Source: Diphasiastrum complanatum
Taxonomy: Eukaryota; Streptophyta; Lycopodiopsida; Lycopodiales; Lycopodiaceae
DNA: 64,000 nucleotides
Assembly: GCA_029204225.1 (NCBI GenBank)
Contig: CM055098.1
Location: forward strand, 47,030,191 to 47,094,190
Reading direction: 5' to 3'
Every line of letters begins with the position of its first letter. Within the stretch, counting starts at the first letter, position 1. Below are positions 45,610 to 55,506 of the stretch, in pieces. The notes beneath the pieces were generated by a model. The model saw only the letters and a list, made by a program, of their open reading frames with translations, made no database searches and was not told the origin of the DNA. The position numbers and the translations under genes are program-made.

Positions 45610-48600
45610 TCATTTTCCATCCAAGTGCTCAAGAATTATTGTGCCATAGTTCAAGAGTTCCTTCACTTTATATGGGCCTTCCCCAATAAACTTCAACTTA
45701 CCCTTGATCAGCTTGGTTTTGTATATCAATGCAAGATGCCTGCTTCCAGATCTTTCTTGTGCAATCGCCGATCGTGCCATGCCTTGCGGGGCTTTCTCTA
45801 CTGCTAAGGCATGAACTGCCATCAATCGGGTTTCACATAATTTGTGCAACACATCGTGATGAAGTTGTAAAGACTGATCATCATTTAATCGTTCCGTTGC
45901 TGCTATGCGTAAAGATAGGATTAAAAATTCAATTGACATAACAGCATCTTGACCATAAACCAGTTGAAAAGGTGTTTGATTTGTACTATTTTTGTAAGCA
46001 GTTTTGAATGCCCATAATGTTGCATACAGTTTATGTTCCCAATCAGACCGACTCGCTTCAACTGTCTTTGTCATAATGGTGCAGAGAATCTTCAGATCGA
46101 CTCGCTTCAACTGTCTTTGTCATAATGGTGCAGAGAATCTTATTGGAAGATTCAGCTTGGCCATTCCCTCTAGAATAATAGGGATTACTAAATCTGTGTA
46201 TAAACTAAAAATTTTCCTGTAAACACTTTATTGTTTGATTAACAAAGCGTGTACCCCGATCATTGACAATTTCGATCGGACATCTAAATCTGATTATAAT
46301 ATTTTCATATAGAAACTTGGCCGTAGATTTCACATCAGCCACTTTGACAGCTTTGGCTTCAATCCATATGGTCATATAATCAGTTGTGACGATAATGTAT
46401 CGGGCCTGAGATCCTTGACCAGCGGGATGAATAGGACCAACATAATCCAATCCCCATTTTTAAACGGTGCTTGCGATAAAACCAGATGTAAGGGTTCATA
46501 ATTCTGTCGAGTAGGCTGTCGTGCTCGCTGGCAGACATCACATGTCTGAATAAAATTTTCTATGTCCTTATAAAGCATAGGCCACCAACAACCGGATTGC
46601 AAAAGTTTGCGAACAATAATATCTGTAGAGAAGTGTCCTCGACCCATGCCATCATGTGAAAACATGATTAGATCTGGTACTTCATGCGATAAAACACATC
46701 TTCATAAAATATTATCTGATTCACAACGATACAATTGTCCTGCAATTAATTGATAAGGTTGAGTCTTATGAATCAATTGTCTTTTCTGTACTTTTGTCAA
46801 AGAGTCATTCGGTTGTCCTAACATCAGGTACTCAACAATATCTGTCACCCACTCAGGTATTGCTTCAACATAGAACAATGCAGCATTTGGCAGTTCATCA
46901 TCCACTTCAGTATTAACTGGTGTAGATTCAATTCGTGAAATGTGATCGGCTAGATAATGTTGCTTTCCCTTTCTGACCACAATTCGAAAGTCAAATTCAG
47001 TCAATAATAATAACCATCTTGCAATACGTCCAGTATTACACATCTTATTTACCAAGTAAAGTAACGATTGATGATCCGTATAAAATGCAAAGTGCGTTTC
47101 CATGAGATAGTGACGAAATTTCCGAACAGAAAAAATCATAGCTAACGCTTCATGTTTTGTTGTTGAATAATTCTTCTCTGGATTTGTAAGCTATCTGCTT
47201 GCAAATCGTATAGGATAATCTTTCTTATAGTCACCTGGCTGCATCAAAACTGATCCAATGGCGTATTTTGAGGCACCCGTATGAACATGAAATTCTAATG
47301 TCCAATCTGGAGAACGCAGTATTGGTGATGAAGATAATGCTTTTTTTAACTTTTCAAAGGCTTATAACACCTCTACTGTCCAAATAGAAACAAAACTTAA
47401 TCTGTATATAGGTCATGCTAAATCCGCAAAGAAGATAATAAAAATTCGATAGTAGTTCGCATGACCCATAAACACATAAACTCTTCGAATTGTTGTTGGC
47501 GGTGGCAATTCCACAATAACTTTGATCTTTGAATAATCGGTGGCAATACCATGTCTTGATATCACATGTCCAAGCACCACTCTGTGAGAAATCCATATCT
47601 GGCATTTTCTAGATTTAGAGAAATCGGATATTTGCGGCATCTTTCAAAGACTTTCTCCAATCGATCCAGGTGGTCTGTATCTGTACTATAAACCCCCAAG
47701 TCATCCAAGTAAATTTCAAGAAATTTCTGCAGATAATCTTTAAAGGCAAATTGCATTACTCTTTGGAATGAACTTTTGTAAGCATAGGTGTCCCATTCTG
47801 TTGCAAAAGCAGTTTTGTGGTGATCGGCAGGTGCAATCTTAACCTGGTTGTAACCACTAAATCCATCCAGGAAACTATAAGCTTCCGCTCCAGCAAGGCG
47901 ATCCAAAATGCTTTCAGTAAAAGGTAACAAAAAGTGATCCTTTCGTGTCACTTTATTCAATGCTTTGAGATTCACATAGATTCGCAGTTTTCCATTTTTC
48001 TTAGGAACAATGACAATCGGTGAAATCCATTCGGTATGCTCGATCTCATAAATGAAATCAGCATCAAGCAATCTCTGAAGTTCTTTCTTTATCAGATCTG
48101 CCACATTAGGATTACAGCAATAGAACTTTGTAACCTTTGATACTGCATCAGGTACTAAAGGTATGGTATGTTCAATGACTGATGTCGGAATACCCTTCAA
48201 ATCTTGAGAAGTCCATGCAAAACAATCTTGATACTTAATAAGTAGCAATCGGAGTGCTTGATACTGTTCAGGAGTAAGTTGTGATCCCACTTGTACAATC
48301 TTTTCTGGTTCTCCTGGTTCGGCAAGATTCATTGACTGTGTCCTAGCTAGGCCATCGTAAACCTCTTTAGATTTCGGCATGTGTTCTTCAGGTTCACGAT
48401 GTGCTTTAGGTAATATGATAACCACATCATCCAGTGTATAACGTTTAAAATGCTCAGGCATATCATGCTGGACTACATTTGCTTGTTCTTTTTTGAAAGG
48501 ACTTGTCTTGGATCTTCGTTTAGTCTTCTTAGCAGGAATTGATCGTGGAGGTGATGACTTTCGGGATGGTAAATCTTTCTTCTCGGGTGAAGACTTCCTA

Positions 48601-49600
48601 GACGATGATGTCTTGCTGGAGATCTGACTTGAAGAATCATTCTTGACTTTTCCTTTGCCTTTATCCAATAGAAGTTGCACTTCCTTTAAATTGATCTTTT
48701 GAGGGGGATTTTCCCATTTCAGGACCATATTATAATGTTGCTTTGCTTGTTTCTTCGTCATCAAACCTGTCATCATGTCTCCCTTCAATATAACTGCTTT
48801 GGGCGGTTTGATTGTTGGTTCATCAGGAACATTACGCACTCCAAATCTGGTCGGATCCATATGATGTAGAATCTATTCATTCGTCAGTTTTGCATTGCCA
48901 TCATAAGTTAAGGCATGGCTCATTGGTATGAGATCATCCTCAATTAGATCTGGTATAGGTTCCGTTGATATCCAGGCTACATTCAACACATTTAGTGGAA
49001 ACGTGATTGGCGTATCCAAAGTTTGATCTAACAAGAAAATCTCGCTCATTTCTGATTGAATATCTTGTTGACACATATATCCTGCTGTACAATCAATTGT
49101 TGCAAGAGCTTTGTTCCAATTGACAGTATCCGTTTGAGAATCGTAGTGAACTCCCAATTTTTTCTCTAGTCGATCACAAGTGTGATCCATTGCTGATGAA
49201 TCGTCATCCGCTTGATAGTCCAAGTCGTAGGATCAATTTTAACTGCACGTTCACGATTTTCAAAAGTGATTTTTCCGGTACCCCAGTTATGAATTACTTG
49301 CGCAACTCGTAACCATGGACGTCCTAAGAGAACTCAGTAGACATTTGGTGCTTCTGGTAAGTCCATCACGACGAAAGTAATGACGAACTGTATTCCTACA
49401 ATCCTGACAAGTATATCTTCCACCAATTCCTCGTGGACGAACCGTCGTCTGATCAGCTAGCTTAATAGCAAAAGTAGCAAGCTTAGTCTTTGTAAGGCCC
49501 CATTTTGTATATAGCTTTGTAGGAATCAGGTTAACTCCTGAACCGCCATCTATCACGGCTGCTTCTTTAGAAAATTGTCTATGTTGTATCGACAGAATGA
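45610..49600 (-). pseudogene. Ty3 protease, reverse transcriptase, RNase H, integrase
   Basis: Minus strand. Protease about 49590-49220 with VIDGGSGVNLIPTKLY and VLLGRPWLRVAQVIHNW, broken by a frameshift and a stop. The frame 48860-47562 (432 codons) has a basic Ser-rich linker and reverse transcriptase with WISPIVIVPKKNGKLRIYV, YSFLDGFSGYNQV and IYLDDLGVYS (YLDD near 47700). The block normally reading MPFGLxNAP is missing in frame between TYAYK and SSFQRVM. RNase H about 47640-46700 (HFAFYTDHQSLLYLVNK). Integrase zinc finger near 46560 (CDVCQRA), catalytic Asp in MDYVGP (46450), Asp in VNDRGTRF, Glu in NGQAESSNK near 46165. A 49-bp duplication (46044-46141) shifts the frame just behind that Glu. 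The C-terminal part ends about 45610. Confidence 0.85.
46044..46141. repeat. 49-bp tandem duplication in integrase
   Basis: The unit starting cag(a/c)(c/t)cgactcgcttcaact is present at 46044-46092 and 46093-46141 with about one difference. As 49 is not a multiple of three, it shifts the integrase frame and inactivates the element. Confidence 0.9.
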
Positions 49601-49689
49601 TATTCTTTTGTTCACTTTCCCAAGCTGCTCCAACATGGAGTACATCGTTAGATTCTTCAAATCCAGCACAAAAAAGCGGCTCCTGATGG

Positions 49690-50341
49690 TCTTCTAATTC
49701 TTCTTGAGCTAATTTTGCGCTAAAACTTCTTTTGCTTTTGGCACCAACTTTAGGAGCTCTCCCAATGAAATATTGATCTTGCTAGACAAAATATTCATGA
49801 GTAATTCTGTATGCAGTGCTTTCGGTTCAGTCATCTTGAAGGGTTCTTTGTGATGATGTAATTGATCATTCATATCCGTACGTAAATTTCTTGGAGGCTG
49901 CAATGGTGAAGACCGAACTTCAACTGTTAATTTAGCAGCTTCAAGTTCCTCTTCTTCTTGCAGATGTTTAATCCACTGTCTCATATCTTGATATCTTCAT
50001 TTTTCTGCATTAAGATTTGGATATATTTCCGATGCTGTTGGTGTATCGTTCAATGGTATAGAATCGACAGGTACTGAATCCACTACTGGTTCTTTTTGCT
50101 TTTGTGCTCTGGTGACCACCATCAAGGGTGCACTTGGTTTATTATGAGCTACCGATCCTTGCTTGATTGTTATCAAATTTACAGGTGCTATAGCTGGTGG
50201 TGGCTTCGGTCTTGCTGGACAGTCTTTATAGCAATGCCCATATCCACAGTCACGACATAATGGTACAAATTTTTCTTTATTTGGGCATTCTGCAACTCTG
50301 TGATTTTCTCCACATGCAAAGCATCCAAGTGGTGCTCTGGC
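49690..50341 (-). pseudogene. Ty3 gag, C-terminal part with two zinc knuckles
   Basis: The minus strand encodes two consecutive CCHC knuckles, CFACGENHRVAEC and CRDCGYGHCYKDC (both C-x2-C-x3-H-x4-C, about 50330-50220). A Pro-rich linker (PARPKPPPAIAPVNL) and further polyprotein sequence follow to about 49700, after a frame change near 49995. The part of gag before the knuckles (capsid) is absent: the LTR begins at 50342 and its own codons run straight into the knuckle frame. Confidence 0.85.
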
Positions 50342-50904
50342 CCCTACTTCCATTAACCCTAAATCCACAACAATGATAGAAACTTACTCTTCTCTCTCTC
50401 CCTTTCTCTCTCACAAAAAGCATAAGAAATAGCAATCCCAATAATGATCAGATCCAACAATTAGTAAAATCCAAAGAAAGCATGAGAAATGGAGGAGAAG
50501 AGAGGAAGAACAAAGACATTCATCAATCCATTTCTAAAGAGAACCAATCTGCTTTATGTTATGAGAAAATGAACATCAGGAACAACTCGAGTTGGTCTCT
50601 TTTTATAGTAGAGAGGAGGACCCTAGCCTCTGAATCCTATTGGGCCTCTCTTTTTATTCAAATTTAAAAAAGTGTGGGAACCATCAAAATTGGAGAGAAA
50701 CCCAACTTTATTCACTAACTTGACATTTAGGCCCTGTGACATTAAAAGTCCCACAAAAAGACCTAAAGTCCTTTTATTAACTTTTAACTAATCAATCAAA
50801 TAACTATGTGATCATCGGGTTGGACTTACACACGCAGGGTGCCAGATCCCTCTCACTCATTAACTAGGGTTAGGATTGCCTTGGGATCCGCAAACCCTCC
50901 AACA
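50342..50904 (-). mobile_element. 5' LTR of the nested Ty3 element
   Basis: It is a close copy of 41178-41752, starting TGTTGGAGGGTTTGCGG at 50904. It lacks 11 bases present in the other copy near 41483. Its lower end joins gag directly, without primer-binding site or leader, so a deletion removed the LTR border, leader and capsid region. Confidence 0.85.
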
Positions 50905-52522
50905 TCAGATCTTCAACAAAAGCGATGCATCCAAACACTCGAATATTTTTGAGTGATGGTTTCGATCATGTGCACACCTCATAAGGTGTCTTGCCATTTA
51001 GGGCTTTGGTAATGGATGGATTTTGCAAATAGGCAGCTGTAGTAACAACTTTTGTCTAGAATTTCTTTGGAAGAGAGACATGGGTCATCATGCTCTTGGC
51101 ACTTTCGATGAGTGTTTGATTCTTCCATTCAGCTACACCATTGGATTGAGGTGAGTAGCTGGTTGTATATTGTTGATGTATTCCATTGGCCTTGCAGAAC
51201 TCCTTGAATTCTGTGAGATATACTCTCCTCCTCCATCTGTGCATAGAGCTTTGATCTTCCTCTGAGTCTGATTTTCTGCAGATGCCTTGAATTGCTTGAA
51301 GTACTTGAATGCTTCGTATTTGTTCTTCATATAGTAGGTGGCAGTCCTTCGAGAGAATTCATCGATGAAGGTTAGAAAATAGAAAGCTCCCCCTGTGGAA
51401 GCAGTCTGCATCGAGCCACAAATGTCGCTACGTACAAGGTCAAGCAAGCCCTTAGATGTATGAGCTGAGTTTGAAATGAAGGAACTTCTTGCATGCTTGC
51501 TGATAATACAACTTTCGCATGGAAGAGTTGGCTTGCTGACTAAAGACAGATTTTGTACTAGACTTTGAGTTGACATTTGCTGAATATTGTTGAAGTTAAA
51601 ATGGCCAAGTCTAAAATGCTATGGCATATTAGTTGATTCAGAAGTGGTTGTGTGAAGAGCTTGACTATTAGAAGAGTAGCAATGGTTGTGTTTGTAGAGA
51701 TAGCCACTTCTTCGGCTAGAACCTTCTGAGATTTGTCAAGAATTGTGCAGTCTTCTGTATTGAATTTGACCCTTTGACCTGAATCAATGATTTTGCTAAT
51801 TGAGAGCACATTCTTTGTCAGATTTGGAATGTGGAGAACGTTGGACAACAACTTGACCTCACCTCTTTTGAATTCAACTCTGACTATTCTTTCACTTTTC
51901 GATTGAATGTGATGAGTTGTCTTTAAGTTGCACAATTTGAGAGTGGGTGAATGACTTATAGTCTTTGAACTAGTCATGATGGTGAGTCATGTGTTGAGTT
52001 GCTCCGGAATCTAATGTCAGGGATCAATATCCTATTGTCCTTCGACTTTGGTCCAGGTAGACTCGATAATAGAGTTATGAGTGCATCGAAATCTTCTATG
52101 ACTGAGCCAGTTGCAATCATCTGCTCCATAAGATTTCTGAAGGTGTTCAGATGACTCGAAATACTATCTACATCAGGCATTCTGAGGGTGAAGAATCTCT
52201 TTCTCAAATGAAACTTGGAAGTAGCGTCTCTGATGTTGTAGAGAATTGCTAGGATGTCCCATGCATTCTTAGCAGTCTGAGCAGTACGTATATGGCTGAT
52301 TTGAGTATCCTTGATGTTGAGGGTGATCATGACAAATGCTTTCTCATCTCTCAGTCTCCACTTAGTGATGCTGGCTGCATCTCCTTCTGGTTTGAGCTTT
52401 GTGCCATCAACAATATCTCACAGTTCTTTGGCTAGAAGTATAACCTTCATCTTGAATTTCCAGAGATGGTAGCTATCTCCATCGAGTTTGTGAATGAGAG
52501 ATGAACTAGATGATGGATCCAT
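50905..52522 (-). pseudogene. copia gag, protease and integrase of the split element
   Basis: Gag starts at ATG 52522-52520 (minus strand): SLIHKLDGDSYHLWKFKMKV, one TGG-to-TGA stop near 52420, NAWDILAILYNIRDATSKFH and SHLNTFRNLMEQM, a UBN2-type capsid. A deletion near 52030 then joins the end of the capsid to the protease active site (LDSGATQHMTHH) in another frame, so the zinc knuckle is gone. Next come the pre-integrase part (SNVLHIPNLTKNVLSISKI), the zinc-binding CESCIISK, and the integrase core with RSDICGS, CTDGGGEYIS and SNGVAEWKNQ, whose D, D and E positions survive. Integrase is cut at 50905 by the Ty3 insertion. Confidence 0.85.
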
Positions 52523-52653
52523 TCTGGTTGAAGGAGATTGTTGGTAGAAACAACGATTGTCGGAATACTATTGGCTGTGCATTTGCTAGAAAGACGTCTT
52601 GATAAAAATAAGACTGATAATCCGCAGTAGAAATGCAGATTACTGAAATGTCT

Positions 52654-52665
52654 GCTCTAATACCA
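52654..52665 (-). other. primer-binding site of the split copia element
   Basis: On the minus strand TGGTATTAGAGC directly follows the LTR end TTTTACGACA. The same variant is used by the nested element at 16431-16442, so the two are of one lineage. Confidence 0.9.
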
Positions 52666-53017
52666 TGTCGTAAAATGTCAGGATGACTGGCAGCGGAAGC
52701 TCGAAGCTTTGGGCATAGGCATTTAAGAACGAAAACACAGCAATTAGCAGCAGAAATATTCAAGAAGAATGATTCATACAAATTGCTTAAAAGAACAATA
52801 TAGTAGTGAGACAAAAATTGCACTTTGATTAATATCAACAATGAGTACAATGGCTTGAAGTAATAACTTCAGCTTGTTGAGCCTGATAACGCTGACTATA
52901 GATAACTCTGATTGGAGAAGAACACCTACATAGCTTGATTCAGCTAGTATATATATTTACAAGTGTCGAGAGACAAATATCTTATAAGTCTTGAATGCTA
53001 TTTACTCCAGTGTCTAT
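52666..53017 (-). mobile_element. 5' LTR remnant (R-U5) of the split copia element
   Basis: This part ends on the minus strand with CATTTTACGACA at 52666, next to the primer-binding site. A TATATATACTAGC box lies near 52945. The U3 half is missing: at 53018 a different LTR in plus orientation begins, which inserted into or replaced it. Confidence 0.7.
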
Positions 53018-53975
53018 TGTTGGAAATTAAGCCCACAGTTGCCTCCTTGGTAAATGACTAATTTCTATTTCATGATTCTTCTTGCATGTTTATTGATCAT
53101 TGATCTAGGGTCAGGTGAAACCAATTTTGGTTCTACGTCTGCTCATCTGATACCTACAGGAATCACAAACTCAGACAGCCAATTTATTTGAAGAACGCTT
53201 ACAGCGGGCTTCCGGTTGATCTCCAGCAAAGGGTAACCAATCCTGTCATAATTTCAAAGTTCAGATGTCAAGTTTAATAACTTGAAGTCATTGAAGACTT
53301 GGCCATCTTCAAGGACGTCCACAAAATTTGTATTTAGAACAAGTCTGCAGAAGTACACTATGTTTTCAACAGCTTCGGCATTTTTGCATTTCCCAGAAAT
53401 GTGACACTTACATAGTTCAAAAGTTTAACTGCTTTTAACACACCTTCGCCTCTTTGCAAAAAATGCGAAGAGAGAAAAAATCCTGAAGGTCATCTACATT
53501 AGAGGAGTTTTGAGTTCCAAAGAGACCCTTTAAGAATTCGTGTGATGTCTTTTATATTATTAAAATATTATAACACTAATACTTTTGACTTGCCATAACT
53601 TTTTAATCGTAGCTTAGAAGTATATCATCTACCATATCATTTGAAAGCCCTTGTCGAGCGCTTTCCAATGCACCAAACTCCGCTAAATTTGGACTTATCA
53701 CTAAAAAGTTATGCCATTTTTAGTATGGAATCAAAATGTGGACTCAAAAAGTTACATTACATAGATTTCAAATTTGAGTGTTTTGATTGGTCCATGTATA
53801 AGAAAAATTTGTGAAAAAATATAAAAAGAATCTTTACAAAGGGTCTTTTTTGGATTTAGAACTCCTCTAATGTTTTCATGCGTTAAATTGTTTTAAAAAC
53901 ATCACCATCTTTTTTAGGGCACCTTCGACTTCTTGCGAAAAATGCGAAGAGAGAGAAAAATCCCAAAGAATATGG
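53018..53975 (+). mobile_element. copia LTR fragment in plus orientation
   Basis: The sequence TGTTGGAAATTAAGCCCACAG onward matches the LTR at 6605-7708 in reverse complement, over its first 580 bases or so, when the 376-bp insert at 53497-53872 is left out. It is preceded by no polypurine tract, so it is a 5' or solo LTR. The match ends near 53975 and its promoter and U5 are missing. Confidence 0.75.
53497..53872. mobile_element. 376-bp TIR element inside an LTR
   Basis: It starts cattagaggagttttgagtt and ends with the inverted form aactcctctaatg, giving imperfect inverted repeats of about 40 bp. Comparison with the uninterrupted LTR near 7220 (catcta followed directly by ttttcatgcg) fixes both borders. 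The inside has one copy of the same core as the element at 12212-12737 (ttgccataactttttaatcg, gaaagccc...gagcgctttcc). No coding capacity; a clear target duplication is not seen. Confidence 0.75.
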
Positions 53976-55286
53976 CTATGGCATAAGCCCATATCACTGA
54001 TTTCTAACCATGAAATGAATGGAAGTGTGAATTACAAATCTAGCCTTGAATGAAATTTTGAGGCATAACTAATAATCCTCAACAACTGGAAGGCCAAATA
54101 TCCATGTCAAGAATTATTTCAAATCCTCAATATTAGACATGGATGCGATACATGTACATTTATGAGAGAATTGAGCTCAACAAGGTTTATTTGTGGCTTT
54201 AATTTCTAAGGATCAACAATCTTACAATTTATCTAGTCCATGGAATACACCAAACATTCCCTTCCATCATGTGATATGTTTGCAATTGAGAAATCCAATA
54301 TATGTAGGCATGTTTCCAAATCCTTGTATGTCATTTAGGCTTGGTGAAATGCAAAACTCAAATTTAGCCTTTGAAAATCTCAAGTCGATCTCAATGAGTT
54401 GCAGACTGAAGACAAATCTGCATATGATCAAGATATCAACTAATAAGAGTGGTTTCAAACTAGCAACAAGTTAGATTCCTCAATCTAATTTCTTATAATC
54501 CATGTTTATTCACTTGGCAAATGAGATGTCAGACCCTCTTCCAAACTAGCTTAGAAAGTGTAAGTGAGTTGTTGCAAGCCGAAACTTGAATTACTACCAC
54601 GCCATTGGTCCATTTTTCTAATGTTGCCCTTGGGAACTTGACTTCTCGTGCAATATTTCAAGTGTATGTAAAGTGTTTTTTTTTTTTTTCATATTTTGGA
54701 ACCACATTATTGAATAGAATTGACATGTGCTTTACAAGGATAAAAAGCTTCTATTAAACCTCTCATGTGGACACCCAATGAATTTTGACACCTGAGCATG
54801 GAACCTTCCAAAATAATCTTCATGTGGATGGCAAACGACAATTGGCTACTGCAAATCACACGGTCCATGCGCTATGCAACAATTAATCATCATTGGTTGT
54901 CCACATGAACATTCGTCCTTATTTTCATAAACTTTAAAAAAAATGTAATCGCAAGAAAAGAGACTCGCACTTGTGGCATTAGATATGGGAAAGCCAATTC
55001 ACCTCAAGCTTGCTTGCATAGCTCGAGCAATGCCCTAAGCGCTCTTGCCTTCTCTGGGTCCCTTAGGGCAAGGATTCCCCCACCCAAAGTCTCCCCTCTC
55101 CCCTAAAAGGTACTCCGTTATGTTATGTGGCAAAAAGGATCTTCCCACAATCTTTGTCTCAATAAAAAAGAGCCAAGTCCCTTATTCTCCTTTATGAACC
55201 AAAGACATTTCATCATTTTTTATAAGGGACTGATTGGGCACCTAATTGCAAAAAATTAGAAATCTTGCCAACAGAAACTAGGGGGG
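53976..55286. other. upstream region of the PPR gene, no gene seen
   Basis: No domain or credible exon is visible. A poly-T run lies at 54679-54692. The last few hundred bases should hold the promoter of the PPR gene, but no convincing TATA box could be chosen. Confidence 0.4.
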
Positions 55287-55317
55287 TTTAGGGTTTTAGG
55301 TTTAAGGTTTAGGGTTT
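55287..55317 (+). promoter_or_regulatory. telo-box cluster upstream of the PPR gene
   Basis: The run tttagggttttaggttt...tttagggttt is, on the other strand, AAACCCTAAACC. Such telo-boxes are frequent near transcription starts of plant genes for ribosomal, translation and organelle proteins. It lies 161-191 bases before the likely start codon. It is too short and irregular to be a telomere relic. Confidence 0.5.
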
Positions 55318-55354
55318 CTTTTTGATGAGGTGAGCGTGGGTCTAAGGGTGCCTG

Positions 55355-55506
55355 ATGGCGAGAGCAAGAGCACGGGAATGCGTGGCTAGCTGAGATATTT
55401 CTAAGCGCCAATGGTTTTTCGATGCATTTGTCCGATCATTGGTGGTTCTCATCAATCGTGCAATCGGAATCACGCATATGTGCATAACTTTGGCTTCTCA
55501 ATTTAA
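55355..55506 (+). promoter_or_regulatory. two upstream open reading frames in the PPR leader
   Basis: ATG 55355 opens a 12-codon frame (MARARARECVAS) that stops at TGA 55391-55393 and is in the same phase as the main frame. ATG 55411 opens a 31-codon frame that ends at TAA 55504-55506 and overlaps the main start codon at 55478 in another phase. If the transcript starts upstream of both, ribosomes would have to bypass them, so translation could be dampened. Alternatively the transcription start lies downstream. Confidence 0.35.

Larger units (their letters stand above)
41129..50904 (-). mobile_element. nested minus-strand Ty3 element with post-pol gene
   Basis: Two LTRs in the same orientation (41178-41752 and 50342-50904) enclose gag zinc knuckles, protease, reverse transcriptase, RNase H, integrase, a spacer and a long post-pol gene, in that order on the minus strand. 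It sits inside the integrase gene of the copia element, so it is younger than that element. The LTRs match closely apart from an 11-base gap and scattered changes. The 5' LTR joins the gag zinc knuckle without leader or primer-binding site, a secondary deletion. The exact lower end (about 41129) is not certain. Confidence 0.85.
38600..53017 (-). mobile_element. minus-strand Ty1/copia element split by a Ty3 element
   Basis: Reading on the minus strand: 5' LTR remnant (53017-52666), primer-binding site, gag, protease, integrase N-part (to 50905), a nested Ty3 element, then integrase tail, reverse transcriptase, RNase H, polypurine tract and the U3 part of the 3' LTR (39044 down). The copia protein is continuous across the insertion: the sequence before it ends GCIAFVEDL and the sequence after it resumes with the RRKLDDKNRKTIFIGYF block. 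Several stops and a gag-to-protease deletion make it non-functional. Confidence 0.85.

Noticed and set aside
55287-55317. Interstitial telomere repeat
   Set aside because: Only a few irregular TTTAGGG-like units are present, in a gene leader; a telo-box is the better explanation.
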